NCBI RefSeq assembly: GCF_008386495.1
Contig: NZ_VTHJ01000025.1
Span: forward strand, 1 to 64,000
Length of the DNA stretch: 64,000 nt
Origin: Streptomyces tailanensis
Lineage (GTDB): Bacteria > Actinomycetota > Actinomycetes > Streptomycetales > Streptomycetaceae
Reading direction: 5' to 3'
Under the pieces are notes generated by a model. The model did no database searches and was not told where the DNA came from. It saw only the letters and a list, made by a program, of their open reading frames with translations. Of this stretch, positions 17,196-26,300 are shown piece after piece; the stretch's first letter is position 1, and each line of letters starts with the position of its first letter. A program made the translations under genes and the position numbers.

Positions 17196-17316
17196 CGTCG
17201 AACCCATGTGACTGCGGCGGAGCGACAGCTCCGTCCGCGCGCATGCCCTTGCCGTCCGCCGTCCTCTTACGGGAATCGCGCTGTCCTGAAACAGAGCGTC
17301 CGAAAGGCCACGGGCC

Positions 17317-19305
17317 ATGCGCAACAACATCGACAACCCTCTGACCGCCGTCCGCAACCTGGGCATCCTCGCCCATGTCGACGCCGGAAAGACGACCGTC
17401 ACTGAGCGGTTCCTGTACGTGACCGGGACCACGCACAAGCGGGGTGAGGTCCATGACGGCACGACCGTCACCGACTTCGATCCGCAGGAGCGGGATCGCG
17501 GGATCACGATCTTCGCGGCGGCGGTGAGCTGTGACTGGGACGGTCATCGGATCAACCTGATCGATACGCCGGGCCACGTCGACTTCGCCGATGAGGTGGA
17601 GCGCTCGCTCCGGGTGCTCGACGGCGCGATCGCGGTGTTCGACGCGGTCGCGGGGGTCGAGCCGCAGAGCGAGTCGGTGTGGCGGCAGGCCGACCGGCAC
17701 GGCGTACCGCGGATCGCCTTCGTCAACAAGCTGGACCGCGCGGGCGCCGACCTCGACGCGGCGGTCGAGTCCATCCGGGAGCGGCTGCATCCGGCGCCGC
17801 TGGTGGTGCAGTTGCCGATCGGCGCGGAGGACGGGTTCACGGGTGTCGTGGATCTGCTGCGTATGCGGGCGCTGGTCTGGGCCGACGGCGGTGACGTGGT
17901 CGAGGAGGGCCCGGTGCCGGACGCCTTGCGCGACGAGGCACAGCGACGTCGACGACGGCTGGAGGAAGCGGTGGCGGAACTCCATCCCGTGGCGCTGGAC
18001 GAGTTCTGCGCCGAGTCGACGCTCTCCGCGGACACGCTGACCTCGGCGCTGCGCGACCTTACCCACACGGGTGAGGGCGTGGTCGTGCTGTGCGGCTCGG
18101 CCTACCGCAACCGCGGTATCGAACCGCTGCTCGACGCCGTCGTGGCCTATCTGCCGTCGCCGCTCGACGTACCGGCCGTACGCGGGACGCACGACGGTGC
18201 GGAACAGGAACGGGCCGCCGATGCTCAAGTACCGCTCGCGGCACTGGCGTTCAAGGTGAGCGCGACGGCCACGGGACGGCTGACCTACCTGCGGCTGTAC
18301 TCGGGAACGATGCGGAAGGGAGACACCGTGCAGGACGCGGGTACGCGGCGCACCGAGCGGATCGGACGGATCCTGCGGGTCCAGGCCGACCGGCACGCCG
18401 AGTTGGACCGGGCGGTGGCCGGGGACATCGTCGCGGTGATCGGGCTGAAGTCGGCGCGCGCCGGGACGACGCTGTGCGCACCGGCGGCTCCGCTGCTCCT
18501 CGAACCGCCGTCCGTCGCCGATCCGGTGGTGTCGGTGGCGGTCGAGGCCCGCAGGAGTACGGACACCGACCGGCTGGCGACGGCGCTGGCACGGCTGGTC
18601 GAGGAGGATCCCTCGCTGGTCGCGCGGACCGACCCCGAGACCGGGCAGACGGTGCTGTCCGGCATGGGTGAACTGCATCTGGAGGTGGCGGTGGAGAAGA
18701 TCCGGCAGACGTACTGCCTTGAGGTCGCCGTCGGCCGGCCGCGGGTGGCCTATCGCGAGACGGTCGTCCGTGGGGTGTCCGGGCTGGTCTTCCGGCACGT
18801 CAAACAGGACGGTGGGGCGGGGCAGTTCGCGCATGTCGTCCTGGATGTGGAGCCCCTGGAGGAGGCTGACGGCGGCGGCAGCGCCACTGGCTTCGCCTTC
18901 CGCTCGACCGTCGTCGGTGGTCGGGTGCCGCAGGAGTTCGTCCGCGCCGTCGAGGCGGGGTGTCGTGACGCCCTCGTCGAGGGGCCGCTCGGCGGTCACC
19001 CGGTGACCGGGGTGAGTGTCACCCTGACCGACGGCCACGCACTCCAAGGACTCCTCGGAGATGGCGTTCCGTACGGCTGGGCGGCTTGCGCTGCGGGAGG
19101 CGATGCGCGCGGGTGTGATGGGCCTGTTGGAGCCCGTCGCCGACGTCACCGTCACCGTGCCGGCGGATGCTGTGGGCGGGGTACTCGGCGATCTCGCGGC
19201 GCGGCGTGGCCGGGTGACGGACTCGGTCGCCCGGGCGGGGTCGGTGGTGATCACTGCCACCGTGCCGCTGGCGGAGCTGTTCGGGTACGCGACGAGGTTG
19301 CGTAG
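17317..19305 (+). CDS. elongation factor G paralogue, frameshifted near the C-terminus
   Basis: The protein is a translational GTPase of EF-G type. It has the P-loop [15 protein letters not shown], the G2/G3 region ([29 protein letters not shown]), NKLDRAG (G4), then domains II, III ([12 protein letters not shown]) and IV ([20 protein letters not shown]). It lacks a long G' insert and is a second EF-G or ribosome-protection-like paralogue rather than the housekeeping FusA, which normally lies in the str operon. Codons 1-574 are normal. At about 19036-19045 the reading frame departs from the family: the expected [16 protein letters not shown] appears only in the +1 frame. The in-frame stop at 19303 therefore follows an aberrant Arg/Gly-rich tail. 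A GC dinucleotide loss would explain it; sequencing error or programmed shifting are alternatives. Confidence 0.8.
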   Translation: MRNNIDNPLTAVRNLGILAHVDAGKTTVTERFLYVTGTTHKRGEVHDGTTVTDFDPQERDRGITIFAAAVSCDWDGHRINLIDTPGHVDFADEVERSLRVLDGAIAVFDAVAGVEPQSESVWRQADRHGVPRIAFVNKLDRAGADLDAAVESIRERLHPAPLVVQLPIGAEDGFTGVVDLLRMRALVWADGGDVVEEGPVPDALRDEAQRRRRRLEEAVAELHPVALDEFCAESTLSADTLTSALRDLTHTGEGVVVLCGSAYRNRGIEPLLDAVVAYLPSPLDVPAVRGTHDGAEQERAADAQVPLAALAFKVSATATGRLTYLRLYSGTMRKGDTVQDAGTRRTERIGRILRVQADRHAELDRAVAGDIVAVIGLKSARAGTTLCAPAAPLLLEPPSVADPVVSVAVEARRSTDTDRLATALARLVEEDPSLVARTDPETGQTVLSGMGELHLEVAVEKIRQTYCLEVAVGRPRVAYRETVVRGVSGLVFRHVKQDGGAGQFAHVVLDVEPLEEADGGGSATGFAFRSTVVGGRVPQEFVRAVEAGCRDALVEGPLGGHPVTGVSVTLTDGHALQGLLGDGVPYGWAACAAGGDARGCDGPVGARRRRHRHRAGGCCGRGTRRSRGAAWPGDGLGRPGGVGGDHCHRAAGGAVRVRDEVA

Positions 19306-19387
19306 CCGGACGCAGGGGCGGGGGACGTTCACGACTCGGCCCGCGGGGTACGCTCCGGCGCCGAGTGCGGTGACCAGTGACCGCTGA
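19046..19387 (+). pseudogene. out-of-frame domain V of the EF-G paralogue
   Basis: In the +1 frame relative to 17317 the sequence reads [19 protein letters not shown] and continues through a normal EF-G domain V ([45 protein letters not shown]) to the stop at 19385-19387. This is clearly the true C-terminus of the preceding gene. It has no ribosome-binding site of its own, so it is expressed only if the frame is restored or shifted. Confidence 0.85.
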
Positions 19388-19504
19388 GTGAGGTACGACG
19401 GCCCCACCTGCCCGGTGAGGCCGTCCGCCAGAGGGTTTTCGCCCCCGCCGCCCCTACCCGTCCCATCCCCAGGGGCGGGCGGCGGGGGCGAGATCATCGT
19501 GCGG

Positions 19505-20887
19505 TCAGGACCAGGGGCTCACCGCCGTGAAGGAGCTGTCGGCTCGGAAGGTGTCTGTGGCCTGGTACACGTCCACGCGCAGCTCGTAGTTGTAGTGGCG
19601 GAGGTAGCGGCCCGGGTAGTTGTACGACTCCAGACGGACGGAGCCGGACGTCGTGCCCGGGCGGGCGCAGTACGTGGCGTCCTTGTCGAAGACCGTCGTG
19701 CCGTTGTCCGTGTCGAAGCGGACGCGGAAGTCCCAGTGCCGCAGATAGCGGCCGGCGGAGTCTCGGAAGGAGTAGCAGTTGGCGTCCGCGAGGCCGGGCA
19801 CGATCGTGAAGGTCGCGCTCTGCTTGACGGCGGTGGTGCTGGACGAGGTGACCGGGTCGACGTAACCGAGGCTGTCGGAGCGGACCACGGTGTAGCGGCT
19901 CGGGTAGTTCACGGACTGCAACGACCGGGTGGTGTTGGTCGGGAGCGTGACCCCGCCGGACACCGTCTCCTTCAGGACGGTCAGATGCCGTACGAAGCCG
20001 GTGAGGCCGGGCAGTTCGGTCGGGGTCGACCAGGTCGCGAAGTTGTCGTAGCTGTCGCTGTACCAGTACTTCCCGGCGCCGTAGGCGTCGTAGTAGATCC
20101 GCCAGCCGCCGTTGTCGAGCTGGACGAGCGCGGGACCCTCCATGCCGGAGCCGAAGCCCGCCCAGTTGCCCGTCTTCTGGAAGGTGTACGGGCCGGTGAG
20201 GCTGGAGGCGGTGGCGTACTCGATGTACTTCGTCGTCTCGTTCTTGGTGAACGCGTGGTACGTGGAGCCGATCTTGACGATGAAGGTGTCGATGTAGTTC
20301 GGGCTGATACCGGACAGCACGGTCGGCGTGGACCAGGCGGTGAGGGAGGAGTTCGTCGCCGTCAGCTTGTACGGCTTGAAGATCCACTCGCCGTCGGCCG
20401 CGATGGACGCGGACAGGATGATGTTGACGCTGCCGTTGCTGTCGACGAACCACTCCGGTGCCCAGGCGCGCTGGAGACCGCTGATCGGGACCGTGTAGTC
20501 GTACAGGAAGGTCCAGTTGAGGCGGTCGGTGGAGCGGGCGAAGCCGATGGTGGTGGACAGCGCCGACCAGGTGCGGGTGGTGTAGGTCAGGTAGTAGTAG
20601 CCGTCCGTGTGCTTGAAGATGCTGGGGTCACGGATCAGGCCGGACGGCGGGGTGTACGCCGGGCCCTTGCGGAGCGTGAACCCGGTCGCGTCCGGCGAGT
20701 CGTAGACGTACATGTTCGACTCGCTGCTGTTGGTGAACGCGGTCATCGTGTACCGCGTCGCCTGCCCGGCCGGCGGGTGGGCGGCTCCGGCCGGCCCGGC
20801 GAAGGCGGTGGTGAGGCCCAGCAGGGCGGCCACCGAGGTGAGGAGGGCGAGGACCGCCCTGAGGGTTCTGTTCAACGCTCGTCCCAT
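19505..20887 (-). CDS. secreted GH43-type alpha-L-arabinofuranosidase with C-terminal CBM42 (AbfB) domain
   Basis: The 460-residue protein starts with a Sec signal peptide (LNRTLRAVLALLTSVAALLG, cleavage after AGPAGAA). The catalytic beta-propeller shows IRDPSIFKHTDGYYYL, RAWAPEWFVDSNG, SPNYIDTFIVK and SGMEGPALVQ, matching the Asp-Asp-Glu layout of GH43. From about residue 300 there is an arabinose-binding CBM42 trefoil (SVNYPSRYTVVRSD; SAGRYLRHWDFRVRFD; SYNYPGRYLRHYNYELR). This architecture matches the exo-1,5-alpha-L-arabinofuranosidase of Streptomyces, which releases arabinose from arabinan outside the cell. The start is ATG 20887. A CGAAATTTCG palindrome lies 48 bases upstream. It stands alone. 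Confidence 0.85.
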   Translation of the reverse strand: MGRALNRTLRAVLALLTSVAALLGLTTAFAGPAGAAHPPAGQATRYTMTAFTNSSESNMYVYDSPDATGFTLRKGPAYTPPSGLIRDPSIFKHTDGYYYLTYTTRTWSALSTTIGFARSTDRLNWTFLYDYTVPISGLQRAWAPEWFVDSNGSVNIILSASIAADGEWIFKPYKLTATNSSLTAWSTPTVLSGISPNYIDTFIVKIGSTYHAFTKNETTKYIEYATASSLTGPYTFQKTGNWAGFGSGMEGPALVQLDNGGWRIYYDAYGAGKYWYSDSYDNFATWSTPTELPGLTGFVRHLTVLKETVSGGVTLPTNTTRSLQSVNYPSRYTVVRSDSLGYVDPVTSSSTTAVKQSATFTIVPGLADANCYSFRDSAGRYLRHWDFRVRFDTDNGTTVFDKDATYCARPGTTSGSVRLESYNYPGRYLRHYNYELRVDVYQATDTFRADSSFTAVSPWS

Positions 20888-20932
20888 TTCTGCGTGAACT
20901 GCCCTGAGGCGTGGGGTGTTGGTGGGGTGTTG

Positions 20933-20945
20933 TTCGAAATTTCGG
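20933..20945. promoter_or_regulatory. palindrome CGAAATTTCG upstream of the arabinofuranosidase gene
   Basis: A perfect 10-base palindrome (20935-20944) sits 48 bases upstream of the start codon. From memory, short GAAA-TTTC type repeats occur near Streptomyces xylan and arabinan genes and bind sugar-responsive repressors; this site is compatible with such a role but is short. Confidence 0.35.
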
Positions 20946-21211
20946 CTCTTGTGCGGAACTTCGATCAGAAGATAAGAGGGGGGCATGTGCGCGTCAATGG
21001 ATCGCGCAGGGATTGTGCGAGACGAGATTCCGTTTACTCCCCGCCCACGTCACCTGCGTTGCCTCCGGACCGGTGTTTGCCCAGGTCGTGACCGGTTTCC
21101 CGGGCGCTTCACAGGCGGGCAACAGGAAACCCGTCGACCCCGGTGAACAGCGGGGCAACTCTGGATTCGTCAGCACGCAGCGAGACGGACCAGCGAGGCC
21201 AAGGGGGACCC

Positions 21212-22153
21212 ATGAGACGCACGCTCATGTCTCTGTGGGCAGTCGTGACGGTCGTGACGGCGGCCGCCGCGACCGGATGCACCGAGGACACCGACACGGG
21301 CAAGCCCGGTTCGGCCACCACGGCCGCCCGCCAGGCCCGGCCCCAGCCGCTGACCTGGCAGCAGGAACTGCGCGTCGACGACGCCCAGCAGCGCCTGACG
21401 AAGCAGTGCATGAACCGCCAGGGCTTCGACTACTGGGAGGATCGCACCCTGACCCTGCGCGAGAGCCGCCCGGTGCGCTACGTCCAGGACGACGTGGAGT
21501 GGGCCCGTACGTACGGGTACGGCGGCCGGCTCGACGCGAAGAACCAGAAGGTCCGTGAAAGCAACCCCATCGGCACCTACCGCCAGAGCCTCTCCGCGTC
21601 CCGGCGCGCCGCCTTCGACATCGCGCTCGACGGAGGCGACGACGCCCGCATGCTCACCGCGCCGCTGCCGGGGGGCAGCGGCGAGATCCGCAAGCGCATC
21701 GGCGGCTGTACGGAGGAGGCCGAGCGCAAGCTCTACGGCGACCCGGCCGAATGGTTCCGCACGGGCAAGGTCGCCACGGGCCTCAACGGCCTCTACGGCG
21801 AAGACCTGATGAAAGACCGCCGGCTCACTGCGGCGATCACGGCATGGTCCCGGTGCATGAAGAAGGCGGGACAGTCCTACAAGGACCCCCAGGCGGCCCG
21901 CGACGCCGTCCGGGTCAACACGAGCCGGCTGGGCGAGGCCCGCGCGGACGAGGCGTTCGCCGCCGAGCGGAAGACCGCCGTCGCGGACGCGACCTGCGCC
22001 CGCGAGACGTCCCTGCGGTCCGTGGCCTCGGCCCGGGAGACGTACTACGAAGACCGCCTGCGCGACCGATACGGCAAGGACGTCGACACCTACCGACGCC
22101 TCGGTCAGCAGGCCTACGACCGGGCGGTGCGCATCGTTCCGGAGCGCGACTGA
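21212..22153 (+). CDS. putative lipoprotein of unknown function
   Basis: The 313-residue product begins with a signal sequence ending in a lipobox-like AAAATGC, so it is probably anchored to the outer face of the membrane through Cys. The rest is charged and helical, with pairs of cysteines (KQCMNRQGFDYWE, GGCTEEAERK, AWSRCMKKAG, DATCARE). Regularly spaced CMxxxG segments are typical of a Streptomyces lipoprotein family with no assigned function. ATG 21212 follows AAGGGGGACC. It lies alone between the arabinofuranosidase and the two I36-like genes. Confidence 0.75.
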   Translation: MRRTLMSLWAVVTVVTAAAATGCTEDTDTGKPGSATTAARQARPQPLTWQQELRVDDAQQRLTKQCMNRQGFDYWEDRTLTLRESRPVRYVQDDVEWARTYGYGGRLDAKNQKVRESNPIGTYRQSLSASRRAAFDIALDGGDDARMLTAPLPGGSGEIRKRIGGCTEEAERKLYGDPAEWFRTGKVATGLNGLYGEDLMKDRRLTAAITAWSRCMKKAGQSYKDPQAARDAVRVNTSRLGEARADEAFAAERKTAVADATCARETSLRSVASARETYYEDRLRDRYGKDVDTYRRLGQQAYDRAVRIVPERD

Positions 22154-22227
22154 CCAACTCCCGTGCTCCGGGAGCGTTCACCGCCCTGCACCACCCACGC
22201 ACACCAAACGAAACGAGGGGAAACACC

Positions 22228-22677
22228 ATGCGCAAGTTCACCGTCACGGCAGCGCTCCTCGGGCTCACCGCCCTGGGCGTCGTCGTACCCGCCGCCACCT
22301 CGCAGGCGGCCGAGAGCACCGTCACCGGCCCCGTCTGTGACAGCAAGTGGGGTGCCCGCAACGGCTACATGTACGCCTGGGAGAACCTGGACTGCTCGGG
22401 CACCCTGCTGATCAGCACGGCGGGCAACAGCGACTGGTGGGTCGGCTCGCAGGACAGGGCCACGTCCGTCATGAACCGCGGCTACGTCGGCAGCCTGGAC
22501 CACGTCGCGTTCTACCAGCACTCCGGCTACGGCGGCGGCCACGCCTGCCTCGCGCCGGGTGAGCTGTACGCCGACAACCTGACCGACAACCGGCTCACCG
22601 GCGGTGTCAGCGCGAACGACACCATCTCCTCGCACCGTTGGGTGAACCGGAGCGCCTGTGGGGCCTTCCTGACCTGA
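22228..22677 (+). CDS. secreted peptidase inhibitor family I36-like protein (copy 1)
   Basis: The 149-residue product has a signal peptide (FTVTAALLGLTALGVVVPAA, cleavage near SQAAE) and a mature domain of about 115 residues with paired cysteines. YAWENLDCSGTLL, HVAFYQHSGYGGGHACLAPG and NRLTGGVSANDTISSHRWV match the small beta-gamma-crystallin-like I36 inhibitor family (SMI type) of Streptomyces, which block extracellular proteases. ATG 22228 follows GAGGGGAAACACC. The next gene is a tandem duplicate of identical length, 100 bases downstream. Protease target unknown. Confidence 0.75.
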   Translation: MRKFTVTAALLGLTALGVVVPAATSQAAESTVTGPVCDSKWGARNGYMYAWENLDCSGTLLISTAGNSDWWVGSQDRATSVMNRGYVGSLDHVAFYQHSGYGGGHACLAPGELYADNLTDNRLTGGVSANDTISSHRWVNRSACGAFLT

Positions 22678-22777
22678 TCCGTCCGACCGGTTGCGGGCGG
22701 CCCGGCGCCGACCACCCCGGGCTGCCCCGCCTCGTTCAATGGCACGTGAAGACTCCATCGCAAGGGGGGAACGTACG

Positions 22778-23227
22778 ATGCGCAAGTTCGTCGTCACCGC
22801 GGCGGTCCTGGGGTTCGCCGCCCTCGGCCTCGCCCTGCCCGCCACGGTCGCGCAGGCGGCCGAAAGTGTCGTGGCCGGTCCCGTCTGTGACAGCAAGTGG
22901 GGTGCGCGCAACGGCATGTTCTACGCCTGGGACCTGCCGGACTGCCAGGGCGAACTCCTGATCGCCACCTCGGGGAACAACCCCGACTGGGGCGACGCCG
23001 GTAACAGGGCCTCTTCCTTCATGATTCGGGGCTACACCGGTGGCAGGGACCACGTCGCGTTGTACGACGGCGTCAACTACAGCGGCGGCTACGCCTGCCT
23101 CGCGCCGGGCGGGTTGTACGCCGACAACCTGACCGACAACCGGCTCAGCAGCGGCATCCTGGCGGACAACACCATCAGCTCGCACCAGTGGGTGACCAGG
23201 AACGCCTGCCCGGCCTTCCTGACCTGA
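22778..23227 (+). CDS. secreted peptidase inhibitor family I36-like protein (copy 2)
   Basis: Also 149 residues and aligned end to end with the preceding gene: the same MRKF signal peptide start, the shared segment GPVCDSKWGARNG, and LYADNLTDNRLSSGI near the C-terminus. Differences concentrate in the middle (TSGNNPDWGDAGNRASSF; LYDGVNYSGGYACLAPG), as expected if the two inhibitors have diverged toward different proteases. ATG 22778 follows AAGGGGGGAACGTACG. A strong terminator follows. The pair is a local duplication. Confidence 0.75.
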   Translation: MRKFVVTAAVLGFAALGLALPATVAQAAESVVAGPVCDSKWGARNGMFYAWDLPDCQGELLIATSGNNPDWGDAGNRASSFMIRGYTGGRDHVALYDGVNYSGGYACLAPGGLYADNLTDNRLSSGILADNTISSHQWVTRNACPAFLT

Positions 23228-23250
23228 CCCCACCGACCCGAGAGCACGGA

Positions 23251-23284
23251 CGTCCGGAACCGCATCGGCCCGCGGTTCCGGACG
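23251..23284 (+). terminator. terminator after the I36-like pair
   Basis: A perfect 13-bp stem (23251-23263 with 23272-23284) with an 8-base loop lies 23 bases after the stop and is followed by TTCGTGTTTTCG. Confidence 0.85.
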
Positions 23285-23390
23285 TTCGTGTTTTCGCCAC
23301 TCCGGGTGAAAGGCTTGGTTGTCCTTACCACCCCACCAGTAACCTTTGGCATCCGCCGTATCACGGCCCGTACTGCCTTGGGGGACACCT

Positions 23391-26300
23391 ATGGGGGACC
23401 CGCAGCTCGGAGACGAAGCAGACCACCGGAACGAACGGAACCGGAATGCGCCGACCACGCACTCCTTCCCCGCGCAACTGAGAAGACTCCGGCAGGAACG
23501 CGGCCTGTCGCTCACCGACCTCGCCCGGCAGACGCACTACAGCAAGGGCTACCTCAGCAAGATCGAGACCGGCACGAAGCGCGCGACCGTCGACGTCGCC
23601 CGCCTCTGTGACCAAGTCCTGTGTGCCGAGGGGGAGTTGCTGCGGCTGGTGGAGCAGGCGCAGCCCTCCGACGGCGATGTCTCGGCACCCTCCGAGCAGC
23701 AGTCCGGCGAGGCGTGTTCGTGTCCCTACCGCGGCCTGTCGGCGTTCACCCCGCAGGACGCGGAATGGTTCTTCGGCCGGGAGCGGGCGACGGCCGCACT
23801 GGTGGAGCGGATCTTCGAACGGGTCGGCAGCGGACCGCTGATGCTCGTCGCCCCGTCGGGCGCGGGCAAGTCGTCCCTGCTCAACGCCGGTCTCGTACCG
23901 GCCCTCCGACGCGGCGACCTCCCGATGGCCGGGGCCGACCGATGGCCGGTGGTGACGCTCACCCCCACCTCACGGCCGCTGGACGAACTGCTGGAGCGCA
24001 CCGCCAAGGCGCTGGGCAGCGACCTCGGCATCACCGTGGACGACGTGCGGGAGAACCCCGACGCGCTGCTCGACGCCGTACGCGTCAGATCGGACGAGCC
24101 GCCGCCGGGCCCTGAGGGGCGGCGGCCACCGCACCCTCGACCGGTGCTGATCGTCGACCAGTTCGAGGAGTTGTTCACCCTCTGCTCCGACGAGGACGAA
24201 CGTCGCTCCTTCGTCCGGGTGTTGAGCGCCCTGGCGACCTCCCGGCCGGAGGAGAGCGCGCACGATCCGGCCGTCGTGGTGCTCGGCGTACGCGCCGACT
24301 TCACCGGCAGCTGTCTGGAACTCCCCGAACTGGCCCCGGTCTTCACCGACGGGTTGTTCGTCCTGTCCCCGATGTCCGTGGCCGAGCTGCGGGAATCGAT
24401 CACACGCCCGGCGGAACTCGCCGGGATCACCCTCGAACCCGGCCTCGTCCCGCTGCTTCTGCGCGACGCCGGGCTGCGCGACGAACCGGGCATGTCACAG
24501 CAGGACATGGGGATCGGCGCCGACGAGACGCCCTCCGGCGCGCTCCCCCTCGTCTCCCACGCACTGCTCGCCACCTGGCAGCGGCGCGAGGGGACCGCGC
24601 TGACCGTCGACGGGTACGAGCGGGCGGGCGGCATCCAGGGCGCGGTCGCGCGCACCGCCGAGAACGTGTTCGCGCGGCTGTACCCGGCTGAGCAGCGGAC
24701 CATCCGCCGCATCCTGTCCCGGCTGGTGTTCGTCGCGGACGGAGCCGGGGCGACCCGCCGTCGGATGAGCCGGGTCGCCCTCATGGCCCAACTCGCCGAC
24801 GCCGACGGGGCCGCCGCCGCGCTCGACGCCTTCGTCCGGGCTCGGCTCATCACCATGGACAGCGACACCGTCGAGATCACCCACGAGGCCCTGCTGCATG
24901 CCTGGCCCCGGCTGCGCGACTGGATCCACGCCGACCGGGCCGGACTGCTGCTGCACCAGCAACTGGCCCACGCGGCCGGCGAATGGGAGCGCGAGAACCG
25001 CGACCCGTCCGCCCTCTACCGGGGCACCCGGCTGGACACCGTACGGACCTGGGCCGACGAGTCGGACGGCCGGCGCAGGCTCGCACCCGGCGAGGAGGCC
25101 TTCCTGAGGGCCAGCCAGGCCGAGGAGGACGCCCGCCGGAAGCAGACCGTACGTCAGGTCCGGCTGCGGCAGTCCATGCTCGCCACGCTCGCCGTCCTGC
25201 TGGGGCTCGCCGTCACCGCCGGGGGGCTCGCCTACCAGCAGCGCGAGGGCGCCCTCGACCAGGAACGCGTCGCCCGTTCCCAGGCACTCGCCGTACGGTC
25301 CGCGTCCCTCGCGGGGGGCCAGCCGGAGGCGTCGATGCTGCTCGCGGAGGAGGCCTACCGGGCCGACACCACCGCCGAGGCGCGCGGCGCCCTGCTCAGC
25401 ACCCAGTCGCAGCCCTTCTCCGCCCGGCTCGGCGGACACCGGGGGCCTGTCAACTGGGTGGCATTCTCGCCGGACGACCGGTTGCTGGCGACGGCCAGCT
25501 CCGACGGCACCGTCACCCTGCGGAGCGTCGCCGAAGGCCACCGGAGGCTCGCCGAGTTCACCGTCCCCGGGCGCGTGCGCTCGGTCGCCTTCAGCTCCGA
25601 CAGCCGTACGGTCGCGGTGACGTCGACGGACGGGCCGGTGAGCCTGTGGGGCGTGGCCGACCACCAGCGGAAGGCGGTGCTCGCGGCGAGCACCAAGGGC
25701 GCCCGGGTGGTGTCCTTCGACCCCCGAGGCGGCGCGCTCGCCGTCGCGACCGCCGACGGAACGGTCGAACTCTGGGACACCGGGCGCACACCCCGGCTGA
25801 CCGCCTCGCTCCCCGGCCACGAGGGAAGACTCAACGCGCTGCACCACTCGCCCGACGGCCGCACCCTGGTCTCCGCCGGCGCCGACCGGACCGTACGGCT
25901 CTGGGACACCGACCGCGCCCGCCCGCTCGCCGTGCTCAAGGGACACACCGACGAGGTGCTCGGCGCCGCGTTCTCCCCCGACGGGCGGAGCGTTGCCTCC
26001 GGGGGGATCGACCGGACCGTACGGCTGTGGAACGTGCGCGGGGGCAGTTTGACGGCGACCTTCGCCGGGAGCAGCGACGACATCAACGCCGTCGCCTACA
26101 CACCCGACGGCACGACGGTCGCCGGCGCGGTCGGCGACGGAACGACCCGGCTGTGGGACGTGCGCAGCGGCAGGCAGACCGTCGTCCTCGCCGGGCACAC
26201 CGACTACGTCCTCGGGGTGGCCGTGAACTCCGACGGTACCCTGCTGGCCACGGCCGGCTTCGACCAGTCCGTGGTCCTCTGGGACCTCGGCGGCCAGGTG

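Noticed and set aside
20994-21558. Coding region upstream of and overlapping the lipoprotein gene start on the plus strand
   Set aside because: The alternative frame has poor composition and ends inside the lipoprotein gene; the lipobox-bearing frame from 21212 is the real one.
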